The notes beneath the pieces were generated by a model, which saw only the letters and a list, made by a program, of their open reading frames with translations, ran no database searches and was not told the DNA's origin. Positions 42,081-50,404 of a stretch of 64,000 nt of DNA are shown here, one piece after another. This DNA comes from Microvirga subterranea (lineage in GTDB: Bacteria; Pseudomonadota; Alphaproteobacteria; Rhizobiales; Beijerinckiaceae), in contig NZ_QQBB01000009.1 of the NCBI RefSeq assembly GCF_003350535.1, forward strand, positions 62,001-126,000, given 5' to 3'. Positions within the stretch are counted from its first letter, which is position 1. Each line of letters begins with the position of its first letter. The translations under genes and the position numbers were made by a program.

Positions 42081-44658
42081 CGGTGACCTCCTTCTTTCGC
42101 GCGGCAGGAACGGTGAACAGAAAGACGGCGCCGCCGCCCGGACGCTCCTCGGCCCACAGGCGGCCGCCATGCGCGTCGACGATCGCACGGCAGATCGAGA
42201 GCCCGATGCCGAGACCCTCGGCCTTCGTGGTGGCGAAGGGACGAAACAGCATGCCTCCGTCGTCGGGCAGGCCGGGACCGTTGTCGGCAACCGAAATCTC
42301 CACCTCGTCGTCGGACGTCACCCGCGTGGCGACGGTGATCTCGCGCGGATGATGGCCCTCCGTCGCCTCGATGGCGTTCTTCACGAGGTTGAACACCACC
42401 TGCTGGATCTGGATGGCGTCGACGAGGATTGCCGGATCCTCCGACCCGAAGTCGAGCCGCGTCCGCAGCTCGGGATCCCGCGCGCCCACCAGGGCGAGAG
42501 CGACCGCATCCTCTACGAGCGGTCGCGTCCTGACGATGCGCCGGTCGATGTCTCCATGGGCCACGAAGCTCCTGAGCCGCCGCAGGATCGCGCCGGCGCG
42601 CAGGGTCTGCTGGGTCGCGCGGTCGAGGCGCGCAAGCGCCCTCTCCCGGCTGTCCGGCTCGTCGCCCGTCAGCGCGATGCGCGCGGCATTGAGGAAGTTC
42701 GCCGCCGCGCCGAGGGGCTGGTTCAGCTCGTGCGCCAGAGCCGCGGTCATCTCGCCCATGGCGCTCAGGCGCGATGCGTGCAGGAGCTGGGACTGGAGCT
42801 CGCGCAGACGCTCCTCCGCCAGCCGGGCCTCGGTGACGTCTACGTTCGCGCCGAGGAAGCGGATGAGGCGGCCGGTGGAATCGTACATGGCGAGCCCGCG
42901 GTCGACGATCCATCGCACGGAGCCGTCGGGTCGGACGATGCGGTACTCGCTCTCCAGCCGCCCGCTCGCCATCGCGGCCTGCCTGAGCTCCATGACGCGC
43001 TCGCGGTCGTCCGGATGGACCTGCGCGAGCCAGGCCTCCGGACTCTGGTGCCCCTGGCTCTGCGGGTCGAGACCATAGAGCCGGCAATAGGATTCCGAGC
43101 AGGTTGCGACTCCCCGCAACGCGTCCCAGTCCCACGTGCCGACACCTCCGGCCGCCTGCGCCAGCTGCAGCCTCGCCTCGCCGTCGCGGAGGGCGGCCTC
43201 CGTGGCTTTCTGGACCGTCAGGTCGCGGACGACCTCGACCCACATGGGCTGGCCTTGGTACACGATGAAGCGGGTGCACAGCTCGATGGGAAAGATCGAT
43301 CCGTCGGGCCGCTGCCCCACGCTCTGGAACGGCTCGTCCATCTCCTTGCGGGCATCGGCAATTGCAGCCTGCCGCGCGAAGGACGGAATGAAGTGCAGCG
43401 GACGGTGGCCGACCACGTCATCGCGCGACGCGTAGCCGAACATGGTCCAGAATGCGGTGTTGGCCTCGATCACCCGCCACCTGCTGTGGATCGCCACGCC
43501 TTCGCGCGTGGCAGAGGCCAGGGCGCGGTAGCGCTCCTCGCTCTCGCGCAGGGCGGTCTCCGCGCGGTGGCGCTTCGCGGCGGCCTCCGACAGGGTCGCG
43601 CTGAGCATGTTGACCTCGCGCACGACCGTCTCCAGCAGCCGCACGGCCTCGCCCTGCCCGAGGCGCTCGGCCTCCAGAGCGAGCCGGCCGACCGGGCGCT
43701 CGATGCGGCGCGAGAACACCAGCGCGAGAACCGCCGCGAGCACGAGCATGCCGGCCGCAAGCGTCGACAGGCCCATGAGGGAGTGGCGCAGCGGTGCCGT
43801 CGTGTGGGCGCTGGGTAGCATGACGAGCGCGACCCAGCCCGAGAGATCCGAGCGGTCGAAGGCGACGAGGGCCTTCTCGTCGGGAGGGGCCACGACCCGC
43901 TCTCCGAGGATGCCGTCGCCACCCCTGATGTCGTCCCAGAGCGGGCGCGGCAGAGGCGTCCCGACAACCTCGTCGCCCTTTCCGGACTGGGCGATGATGC
44001 TGCCCCGGCGGTCCGCCACCACGATCGTCCAGCCCGCCGGGCGGTCCATCCCCATGACGAGTTCGCGGATGCTCTCGGGCTCCAGGCTGAGGTTGAGGAA
44101 GTACGCGATGTCGTTGCCCTTGAAGACCGGCACGTTCACGATGAACAGGGGCTTGCGCGTCACGCCGCCGATCAGGAGGTTCGACACCGCCGGCCGCCGC
44201 GTCTCCAGCACCAGCCGGTCCGTTTCCGCGTCGACATTGGTCGGCAGGGGCGCGCCGTGCGGCAGGCGCGTGTTCACCACCTGGCGGCTGTTCAGGTCGC
44301 GGAGCACCACGTTGATCCCGAGCCGCCGGAAGACGTCCCGCGCCTGTCGGTCGAAGGCGTCGAGGTCGTCCTCCTGCAGCGCCCGGGACAGCGAGAGGAT
44401 TTCCGTCGCCGCGATGAGGCCCGCGAGCTTGCGATCGCTCGCGGCCACGACGTCGTGGGCGGCCCTGAGCCCCTCCTGCGTCATCCGACGCTGCTCCGAG
44501 CCCACATAGGACCAGGCCAGCACCGCCGCCAGGATCAGCACGGGCAGGATCAGGGCAAGGCACAGCAGCGCCAGATGCCACGAAAGGGCGCGGTCGCGGC
44601 TGCCACGTGGCGGGATCTCGGCCGATGCCGGTCGGGTCTGACGGTTCACGTCCTGCAT
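42046..44658 (-). CDS. Membrane-bound sensor histidine kinase with dCache and two PAS domains
   Basis: The protein has 870 residues. Membrane helix 1 is at about 28-50, then a periplasmic dCache sensor (about 55-290), helix 2 at about 293-316 and a HAMP-like linker. Two PAS domains follow (about 370-490, 'EGVAIHSRWRVIEANTAFWTMFGYASRDDV'; about 497-610, 'GTWDWDALRGVATCSESYCRLYGLD'). The dimerisation domain has the phospho-acceptor His in SAMGEMTAALAHELNQPLGA (about 632-651). The HATPase has NAIEAT, DNGPGLPDDGG and FATTKAEGLGIGLSI. This is the FixL/DctB style of kinase. dCache domains sense small extracytoplasmic ligands such as carboxylates. It overlaps the response-regulator gene and surely pairs with it. 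Confidence 0.93.
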   Translation of the reverse strand: MQDVNRQTRPASAEIPPRGSRDRALSWHLALLCLALILPVLILAAVLAWSYVGSEQRRMTQEGLRAAHDVVAASDRKLAGLIAATEILSLSRALQEDDLDAFDRQARDVFRRLGINVVLRDLNSRQVVNTRLPHGAPLPTNVDAETDRLVLETRRPAVSNLLIGGVTRKPLFIVNVPVFKGNDIAYFLNLSLEPESIRELVMGMDRPAGWTIVVADRRGSIIAQSGKGDEVVGTPLPRPLWDDIRGGDGILGERVVAPPDEKALVAFDRSDLSGWVALVMLPSAHTTAPLRHSLMGLSTLAAGMLVLAAVLALVFSRRIERPVGRLALEAERLGQGEAVRLLETVVREVNMLSATLSEAAAKRHRAETALRESEERYRALASATREGVAIHSRWRVIEANTAFWTMFGYASRDDVVGHRPLHFIPSFARQAAIADARKEMDEPFQSVGQRPDGSIFPIELCTRFIVYQGQPMWVEVVRDLTVQKATEAALRDGEARLQLAQAAGGVGTWDWDALRGVATCSESYCRLYGLDPQSQGHQSPEAWLAQVHPDDRERVMELRQAAMASGRLESEYRIVRPDGSVRWIVDRGLAMYDSTGRLIRFLGANVDVTEARLAEERLRELQSQLLHASRLSAMGEMTAALAHELNQPLGAAANFLNAARIALTGDEPDSRERALARLDRATQQTLRAGAILRRLRSFVAHGDIDRRIVRTRPLVEDAVALALVGARDPELRTRLDFGSEDPAILVDAIQIQQVVFNLVKNAIEATEGHHPREITVATRVTSDDEVEISVADNGPGLPDDGGMLFRPFATTKAEGLGIGLSICRAIVDAHGGRLWAEERPGGGAVFLFTVPAARKKEVTDDERSHHPRGG

Positions 44659-45052
44659 GGCTCAGCGGCGGCAGGAGGTTTCGGCACGGCATGCTCCCGT
44701 GCCCAACAGACCGATCCGCTCTTCTGCCGCATATCCTTCCCCTGCCTTACCATTGAGATCAAACCATCGAAGCAGAGCCATGCGGATTGATCTATCGCAA
44801 TTCAGCCGGGTCCGTTTGCGATCAGACTGTGCATCGACTGTTGTTCGCGTGGCATTATCCGCGGCCGCCCACAGAGAAACCGCCATGGATCGGCGCACTC
44901 TCCCTGGGTCTACTCCCTCATAATACTTCGAAGGGATAGGTGCGCGGCAAGTATCCTGCGCCTGCTGTACCGGTATTTTTCCGAGTTTTTCAGTTCTTTC
45001 GATCTGTCCATCTTAACCTGTGAGGTTTGCTTTGCGCTGAAGGAGTCCGCCC
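44659..45052. other. Divergent intergenic region between sensor kinase and AraC-type regulator
   Basis: This 394-base region is relatively AT-rich near 44920-45030. It carries a GAAGGAG ribosome site eight bases before the GTG start of the AraC-type gene. A 78-codon minus-strand frame (44662-44898) has poor composition and I do not accept it. No clear operator was seen. Confidence 0.5.
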
Positions 45053-46177
45053 GTGAGCACCTTGTCCCATCGCATGGCCGGATTGCCGGAGCTTCGCATC
45101 GGCGCGCAGCTTCGTCGCGCCGAAGACACGCGGTCCAGGATGTCCGCCGCGGCAATTCCCGGAGGCTTCGTGCGCATGGGGGTCGCCAAGGAGATCGCAT
45201 CGGTCCTGAAGGATTTCGGCCTCGATGCCGCCGCGGTCATCCGCGACGCGAACCTCGATCCCGCCCTGTTCGATGACGGCGACAACGTGATCTCCTTCGT
45301 GGCGCTGGGCCGGCTCGTCACCCTGTGCGTGGCGCGCACGAAATGCGAGCATTTCGGTCTTCTGGTGGGACAGAAGGCCACCATCTCGGGCCTGGGGCCC
45401 GTCGGCGGCCTCATGCAGCATTCGGCCACGGTCGGAGAGGCCCTGCGCAACCTGATCCAGCACATCCACCTCTGCGACCGCGGCGCCGCCCCGCTGCTGA
45501 CGGTCACCGGCGACGAAGCGATGCTGAGCTATGCCATCTATCAGCCGGGCGTGGAGAGCACGGACCAGATCGCCGACGCCGTCATGGTCCTGTGCGCGGT
45601 GATCATGCGCACCCTCTGCGGCGCGGAATGGCTACCGGGGGAGGTTCTTCTGCCGCGGCAGCTCCCGGCGGATCCGGTCCTCTACCATCGCCTCTTCCGG
45701 GCGCCGGTGCGGTTCGACCAGGAGACGGCGGCCCTGGTGTTCCCGGCACGCTGGCTCGATCACGAGATCGCAGGAGCCGATCCGGTCTTCCGCCAGATCT
45801 TCGACGACAGGGTGCGCGAGCTCGAAGCGGCCAACACGCCCGACTTCGCGGACGATCTCCGACGCGTGCTGCGCACCCGCATCCTCGCCGGCCGGTGCTC
45901 GGCCCAAGCCGTGGCGACGATGTTCGCCATGCACCGGCGGACGCTGAACCGGCATCTGAACCAGGAAGGCAAGTGCTACCAGGACATCATCGACGAGACC
46001 CGCTTCGAGGTCGCACGCCAGCTGCTGAACGACACGAAGCTGCCCTTGAGCCACGTGGCGGCGGCCCTCGGCTATTCGGAGGCGAGCGCCTTCACGCGCG
46101 CCTTCCGCCGCTGGTCCGGCCAGACCCCGACCGCATGGCGCACGGCGACGGTCGCGCGGGTCGGCATGGAGCAGTGA
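45053..46177 (+). CDS. AraC-family transcriptional regulator
   Basis: This 374-residue regulator has a long N-terminal effector domain of the 'arabinose-binding' type found in OruR/ArgR-like AraC proteins (VLKDFGLDAAAVIRDANLDPALFDDGDNVISFVALGRLVTLCVARTKCEHFGLLVGQKATISGLGPVGGLMQHSATVGEALRN, about 51-134). A C-terminal double HTH follows (SAQAVATMFAMHRRTLNRHLNQEG and LPLSHVAAALGYSEASAFTRAFRRWSGQTPTAWR, about 283-366). The start is GTG, supported by GAAGGAG. It is divergent from the sensor kinase gene; whether the two are linked in function is unknown. The effector is unknown. Confidence 0.92.
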   Translation: MSTLSHRMAGLPELRIGAQLRRAEDTRSRMSAAAIPGGFVRMGVAKEIASVLKDFGLDAAAVIRDANLDPALFDDGDNVISFVALGRLVTLCVARTKCEHFGLLVGQKATISGLGPVGGLMQHSATVGEALRNLIQHIHLCDRGAAPLLTVTGDEAMLSYAIYQPGVESTDQIADAVMVLCAVIMRTLCGAEWLPGEVLLPRQLPADPVLYHRLFRAPVRFDQETAALVFPARWLDHEIAGADPVFRQIFDDRVRELEAANTPDFADDLRRVLRTRILAGRCSAQAVATMFAMHRRTLNRHLNQEGKCYQDIIDETRFEVARQLLNDTKLPLSHVAAALGYSEASAFTRAFRRWSGQTPTAWRTATVARVGMEQ

Positions 46178-46287
46178 AACCGCGGCGCGCACGGCCCCCG
46201 CGCGCGGCATCCCTGGGGACGGCGAAACGCCGCCAGGACGACGATGGGGGCTCCCGCGGGCCATGCCCGCCAGAAGGAGGTCGGCCC

Positions 46288-46650
46288 ATGCGTTCCCTGT
46301 CGATGGCCCTCGTGCTCGCCGCAATCGTCCCCCTCGTGGTCCCCGTGCCGGCGGAGGCGCAACAGCCCCGCAGACGGCAGCTCGGCGACGGCGGGCCGCT
46401 GGTCCTGCGGGTGACGCCGCGCAGCTTCCTCGATCCCGGCACAGCCGTTCCGGTGGGCTCGATCAATCCCGGCTATACGGGCTACGGGCAGGCGCAATCC
46501 TACCTGGCGAGCCCACCCTACATGCAGAACAACGAACGCTTCAGCGGCGGCGGCAACCTGCCCGACCCGGTCACGAACGGGCCTTACGTGGGTGCGCGCA
46601 ATCCGTTCGGCCCGATCGACTACGTCGCGCCGTCCGGCCTGGCGCGCTGA
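46288..46650 (+). CDS. Secreted hypothetical protein
   Basis: This 120-residue protein has a clear Sec signal peptide (MRSLSMALVLAAIVPLVVPV, cleavage after AEA at about 24). The mature part is rich in Gly, Pro, Asn and Tyr with low predicted order (GSINPGYTGYGQAQSYLASP, NNERFSGGGNLPDPVTNGPYVGARNPFGPIDYVAP). AGAAGGAGG sits seven bases before the ATG. It follows the AraC gene by 110 bases on the same strand and ends before a bidirectional terminator. Similar periplasmic proteins of unknown function occur in methylobacteria. Confidence 0.75.
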   Translation: MRSLSMALVLAAIVPLVVPVPAEAQQPRRRQLGDGGPLVLRVTPRSFLDPGTAVPVGSINPGYTGYGQAQSYLASPPYMQNNERFSGGGNLPDPVTNGPYVGARNPFGPIDYVAPSGLAR

Positions 46651-46700
46651 TCGTTCCCGAGAGCGGACACAAGTCGAGCGCGTGACGCGATCCGACGAAA

Positions 46701-46728
46701 AAAGGCCCGGGATTTCTCCCGGGCCTTT
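46701..46728. terminator. Bidirectional intrinsic terminator
   Basis: AAAGGCCCGGGA (46701-46712) and TCCCGGGCCTTT (46717-46728) form a perfect 12-bp stem with a 4-base loop. A run of A before it gives a U-tract for minus-strand transcripts, and CCTTT ends it on the plus strand. It lies between convergent genes ending at 46650 and 46756 and serves both. Confidence 0.9.
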
Positions 46729-46755
46729 GCCGTCGAGGCTGCACCCCCGCAAGGC

Positions 46756-47556
46756 TCAGTACGTTCCGAACTTGAAGTTCAGCTTCGCGCGAGCCACGAA
46801 GAAGTCGTTGTCGTTGTTGTTGTTGGCCACGATGGGAGCGATGACCGGGGCCGCACCCCCGCCGACCGGCGTGAAGGTCCCGATGACGCCGTTGAAGTCG
46901 TCGTTGTTGTCATCGAAGCTCAGCCACAGGCCTTCGAGCCCGAAGGTGACGGCGGACGATCCGAACCAGTTGGCGGGAAGCGCCCACTCGACACCGCCGC
47001 CGACCGTCCAGCCGGTGCTGTTGTCCGTGTAGGCGAGACCGCCGGTGGCGTAGATGAGCACGCGATCGAACGCGACGCCGATGCGCCCGCGCACGGATCC
47101 CCACCAATCGGGCGCGTTGCTGTTGAACACGCCCGGCACGAAGGTGCCGGCGAAGCCCGTGGCCGGGATGAACACCACGTTCTGGTCGCGGTCAGTATCG
47201 GCCCACTGGATGTCGGTCTCGACGCCGACGACGAACGACCCGATCTGGTAGTTGTACCCGATCTGGCCGCCACCGGTGAAGCCGCCGTCGTCGCTGTTCG
47301 AGAACACCAGCGTTCCGGCGAGGCCCGCCGGAAGGCCGAGGCCGGGGCCCAGGATCACGGGATCACGGTTGCTGTCGCGCCAGCCCCAGCCGGCATTCAC
47401 ACCGACGTAGAAGCCCGTCCAGGTGAAGATCGGGACCGCCTGGATGACAGGAGCCGGCGGAGCCGCCCTGACGGGCAGGTCGGCTGCGGAGGCCGCCGTG
47501 AACGCGAGTGTCGATATAGCTGTCGCTGCAAGTAAACTCGAAGTGCACTTTCTCAT
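46756..47556 (-). CDS. Outer-membrane beta-barrel protein (Omp25/31-like)
   Basis: This 266-residue protein has a signal peptide (about 1-25, ending ASAAD) followed by DLPVRAAPPAPVIQAVPIFTWTGFYVGVNAGWGW, a start typical of the Rhizobiales Omp25/31 opacity-type family. Alternating beta strands follow (GGFTGGGQIGYNYQIGSFVVGVETDIQWA, WWGSVRGRIGVAFDRVLIYATGGLAYT, TFGLEGLWLSF), ending in the barrel-type C-terminus ARAKLNFKFGTY. It likely folds as an eight-stranded outer-membrane barrel. The ATG at 47556 has AAGGG eight bases upstream; a GTG three codons earlier is possible. Confidence 0.9.
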   Translation of the reverse strand: MRKCTSSLLAATAISTLAFTAASAADLPVRAAPPAPVIQAVPIFTWTGFYVGVNAGWGWRDSNRDPVILGPGLGLPAGLAGTLVFSNSDDGGFTGGGQIGYNYQIGSFVVGVETDIQWADTDRDQNVVFIPATGFAGTFVPGVFNSNAPDWWGSVRGRIGVAFDRVLIYATGGLAYTDNSTGWTVGGGVEWALPANWFGSSAVTFGLEGLWLSFDDNNDDFNGVIGTFTPVGGGAAPVIAPIVANNNNDNDFFVARAKLNFKFGTY

Positions 47557-47831
47557 GAGAGTCACCCTTGTGCCAAGAGGAACGGTCGCAGCTTACGGCC
47601 ATAACGTCGTCATTCCCTATAGCAAACTTGCAACACCTCTTGGACGATGACTGTCGAAGCGGCAGTATCAAAAGTAGTACCTCCATCATTTACTTTAGGA
47701 AATCACGTATTCGATGAGATTATGATCCCGCACCGCCCTTGTTTATCGATTTGTTAACTTGACGCCCCGGACGCATCGTGACTTACTGATGATGCTTTTC
47801 GGATGTCATCCCGAAGGCGAGGAGAAAACTC

Positions 47832-47861
47832 AAACCCTGCCTGACCAAGGCAGGGTTTTTT
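47832..47861 (+). terminator. Orphan intrinsic terminator on the plus strand (possible small RNA)
   Basis: AAACCCTGCCT (47832-47842), a 5-base loop, AGGCAGGGTTT (47848-47858), then T's to 47861, is a textbook Rho-independent terminator reading rightward. No coding gene lies on the plus strand between 46650 and this point, the outer-membrane gene being on the minus strand. A TTGACG box at 47759-47764 is followed 17 bases later by a poor -10 (CTTACT). A transcript of roughly 70 bases ending here is possible. Confidence 0.7.
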
Positions 47862-47938
47862 CGTCGAGGAGCTTCGACCGGAGCCCGACGCTCGACGCGG
47901 CGACTTTCCGGAACTGCCTCCGTGAATGCGGGTCGGGC

Positions 47939-48262
47939 TCAACTTTTTGAGGCGTCCCGGAATGACGGAGATGGTGCGGAAGGAGCGGGGAGCGGCGGCA
48001 GGGCCGTCCCGCTGTCCGCCACGCGGAGCCTCCCGCCGCGATCGATCTGCGCCGGGGCACGCCATTCGCTCGGGACGCCATAGAGCGTCGCCTCCCCGCG
48101 CCCGCGCCACACGGCGGCGATGTCGCGCAGGCCGCGCATCACGATCCACGTGACACCCAGCACGGTCACCGGCACGGCGACGAGCCAGAGGGCCTGGATG
48201 AATTCGGGCCAGGTGTGGAACTTCGACAGCCAATCGGCCAGGACGCTGTAGGGCTGCTCCAT
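47939..48262 (-). CDS. Hypothetical single-pass membrane protein
   Basis: This 107-residue protein begins MEQPYSVLADWLSKFHTWPEF. One membrane helix (ALWLVAVPVTVLGVTWIVM, about 24-42) and a basic cytoplasmic stretch with a Pro/Ala-rich tail follow. GAGGGAG lies about nine bases upstream of the ATG. I know no function for such proteins. A perfect 10-bp hairpin lies 26 bases upstream in the presumed leader. Confidence 0.6.
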   Translation of the reverse strand: MEQPYSVLADWLSKFHTWPEFIQALWLVAVPVTVLGVTWIVMRGLRDIAAVWRGRGEATLYGVPSEWRAPAQIDRGGRLRVADSGTALPPLPAPSAPSPSFRDASKS

Positions 48263-48287
48263 CGCGACAACTCCCTCGGAAACAAAC

Positions 48288-48310
48288 GACCACCAGCACC
48301 GCTGGTGGTC
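48288..48310. other. Perfect hairpin in the leader of the small membrane-protein gene
   Basis: GACCACCAGC (48288-48297), a 3-base loop and GCTGGTGGTC (48301-48310) form a tight stem. It lies 26 bases upstream of the ATG at 48262 on that gene's coding strand and lacks a following T-run. It might be a leader structure or a terminator of something upstream. Confidence 0.6.
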
Positions 48311-48870
48311 GGGGAGTTGAGAAGCCGTCTGTGGACGACCGCGCTGCCCTTTAGGCTCTCGCCCTGGACATGCGGCAGCACCTCCCCGGCCCTAAGGCAA
48401 GGAAGGCATCGAAGCGGTCGATGCAGGACCGCCACAGAAGGGGTTCTCACGCCCCGGAGCCGGATGCATCCGGCTCTGCGGTCAGGCTTAGCATGGGGTG
48501 GGTCGCGGTTCAAAGCGGGCGCGCCCTTCTCCCTCTCCCGGTGGAAAAGGTGAAGCCATGATGACCTCGTACCTCGACGGCGCGGGCGGCTCGTGTGTCC
48601 CCTTACGGGATTTCGGGCGCCGGGGATGACATCGGGAGGGGCACGCCCTCCTTGTCATTCCCGGCCGGAGCGCAGCGGAGGGGAAGGGAATCCACTCGCG
48701 CGGCCGGATGATGAATGGCTCCCTTCCCGGTCCTCCGGACCGCCGGGGATGACACACCATTCTGTCTCTTGCCCATCACTCGCGTGCCCTTCCGCACACC
48801 GGCCCGCATTCATCAATTGTAATAACGTTTCGATCAGTCTAGAGACTGAACATCCATTTTGGGGGCAATC
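48311..48870. repeat. Intergenic region with REP-like repeats
   Basis: No gene is recognised in this 560-base region. The 14-mer CGCCGGGGATGACA occurs twice (48618-48631 and 48741-48754) and once inverted with one mismatch in its 12-base core (48653-48664, TGTCATTCCCGG). This 'GGGGATGACA/TGTCATTCC' pairing is typical of dispersed intergenic repeats in Rhizobiales genomes. The last 50 bases are AT-richer and carry the RTX gene leader. Confidence 0.65.
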
Positions 48871-49551
48871 ATGACCACATCCGACACCCGTACCAAGCAC
48901 ATCGAGGTTCCGACGGACCTGTTCGAGCTTCCGGCGGTGCAGGCCTACGCCGCGATCCCGTTCTCCGGCGGTCTGTCCGCGATCGCCAAGACCATCGGCG
49001 GCACCGGCAGGAAGGAAACCCTCTTGGGCACGGACGGATCGGACGTGATCCGCGCCGGCAACGGGAACGACATCGTCTTCGGCCTAAGGGGCAACGACAA
49101 GCTCTACGGTCAGAACGGCCGCGACGCGCTCTGGGGCGGAGCCGGCAAGGACCAGCTCGACGGCGGGGACGGGCTCGACAACCTCTTCGGCGAAGACGGC
49201 AACGACAAGCTCTATGGCCGCGCAGGCGACGACTTTTTGGTCGGCGGCAAGGGCGCGGACACGCTCACCGGCGGAGCCGGCGGCGACACCTTCCAGGTGG
49301 ATCTAGGCGGCGTCGACAGGATCATGGACTTTGAATCCGGAATGGATCGCGTCAACCTGCTGTTCTTCGTCGAGTCCATCGGGGAGGACGAGTTCGTTCT
49401 CGGCACGGCGGCCAAGGATGCAAACGACCGCGTCATCTACGATCAGACCACCGGATACCTCTACTACGATGCCGACGGGAACGGCGCCGGCGCGGCCGTC
49501 CTGTTCGCCATCAACGTGAGAAAGTCCGCCATGGTCTTCTACGACTTCTAA
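48871..49551 (+). CDS. RTX (hemolysin-type calcium-binding repeat) protein
   Basis: This 226-residue protein has about six to eight nonapeptide-type RTX repeats between residues 52 and 140 (LGTDGSDVI, AGNGNDIVF, GLRGNDKLYG, GGAGKDQLDGGDGLD, GEDGNDKLYG, GGKGADTLTGGAGGD), which bind Ca2+ in a parallel beta roll. The C-terminal FQVDLGGVDRIMDFESGMDRVNL and the final AMVFYDF resemble uncleaved type I secretion signals. There is no N-terminal signal peptide. It lacks an enzyme domain. GGGGG lies six bases before the ATG. No type I exporter genes are in the window. Confidence 0.9.
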   Translation: MTTSDTRTKHIEVPTDLFELPAVQAYAAIPFSGGLSAIAKTIGGTGRKETLLGTDGSDVIRAGNGNDIVFGLRGNDKLYGQNGRDALWGGAGKDQLDGGDGLDNLFGEDGNDKLYGRAGDDFLVGGKGADTLTGGAGGDTFQVDLGGVDRIMDFESGMDRVNLLFFVESIGEDEFVLGTAAKDANDRVIYDQTTGYLYYDADGNGAGAAVLFAINVRKSAMVFYDF

Positions 49552-49641
49552 GCCGCAACCGCCCCGGTACGGGCTCCTCACTGCAGGAAGGCGCGTCCCT
49601 TCCCGCCTTTGGCGCGCCGGGGATAAGACCGGCCGCGCCGC

Positions 49642-49848
49642 TCAGGGGCGGGGCCGGCCGGGCGCGGGGACGCGGCGGACCGTCGGCCCGCCGTGTTCGA
49701 GGATGCGGATCTTCTCCTCGACCAGCTCGGCCAGGGCGCTTCCGGGGCTGACGGCGCGCAGCTGCCCCACCGCATCCTTGATCTGCTGCAGATCCGACGG
49801 GGACGGCTGCGCGCTCCTTCGGCTCCGAGGCTCGTGCTCCAGGACCAT
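49642..49848 (-). CDS. Small hypothetical protein
   Basis: This 68-residue protein has a helical centre (SPSDLQQIKDAVGQLRAVS, then GSALAELVEEKIRILEHGG) and a Pro/Arg-rich tail. GAAGGAGG lies seven bases before the ATG, a strong ribosome site that makes this frame credible. It has no membrane segment or known domain and is monocistronic, convergent to the RTX gene. Confidence 0.6.
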   Translation of the reverse strand: MVLEHEPRSRRSAQPSPSDLQQIKDAVGQLRAVSPGSALAELVEEKIRILEHGGPTVRRVPAPGRPRP

Positions 49849-49992
49849 GCGGAATCCTCCTTCGAGGCGACAGCAGCCGCGGACGCGGCGGACCTCCTCA
49901 CGCTGGGCTTGGCCGGCTGCCGCCTGCGTTGCAGGCAGATTACGGATTCGTAATGCGACGCCCCGTGCGGCACGCCACAGGGCGCGACCTCC

Positions 49993-50257
49993 ACCTCTCC
50001 CGGCGGGAGAGGCAGGATAGCGGGTCCGGGTGAGGGGTTACGCCGGCTCAGGATGCGGCGCGCTTTCCCTCCTCCTTGTGGGGAGGGACCAAGCGTGGGG
50101 GTGCCGGCGCCACGCTGGTTGAGGATGGCGCCCACACCCCCCTCTCCAACTCTCCCCCACAAAGGGGGTATAGGGCGCCGTTGCGGCTCCGTGCGAACTC
50201 TCGAACCGTCGAAACCCCTCACCCACGCTGCGCGACCTCTCCCTGGAGGGAGAGGTG
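49993..50257. repeat. Inverted REP-like repeat pair (BIME-like element)
   Basis: Two hairpins built on CCTCTCCC/GGGAGAGG (49994-50012 and 50235-50256) flank an inverted pair of the 12-mer GGGTGAGGGGTT (50028-50039) and AACCCCTCACCC (50213-50224). Between them are further partly complementary runs (TTGTGGGGAGGG near 50076; CTCCCCCACAAAG near 50152). The arrangement is a mosaic inverted repeat common between genes of Rhizobiales. No coding content is seen. Confidence 0.75.
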
Positions 50258-50360
50258 AGGCGGCGGCGTGCTGCGCCCTGGCGAACCTGGTCGCGCTCCG
50301 ACTTTTCGATCCCGCTCCCAACTCCTCCCCGCACGGAACGGACGGTCCGAGCGGGTATTT

Positions 50361-50404
50361 GTTCTTATTTTGTTCTTGACAACCGGCCCAAGCTTCGCTA
50401 TATC
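50361..50404 (+). promoter_or_regulatory. LexA-type SOS box overlapping a strong sigma-70 promoter
   Basis: GTTC (50361-50364)-N7-GTTC (50372-50375) matches the alphaproteobacterial LexA site GTTC-N7-GTTC exactly. It directly abuts TTGACA (50376-50381), followed after exactly 17 bases by TATATC (50399-50404). It is the clearest promoter I see in the window and points rightward, yet the next plausible start codon on that strand is about 500 bases away. Confidence 0.75.

Noticed and set aside
45053..46650. Single long protein joining the AraC regulator region and the secreted protein
   Set aside because: A frame running from 45325 to 46650 exists only because the secreted-protein frame is open upstream; the AraC gene is in another frame and a strong ribosome site marks the separate start at 46288.
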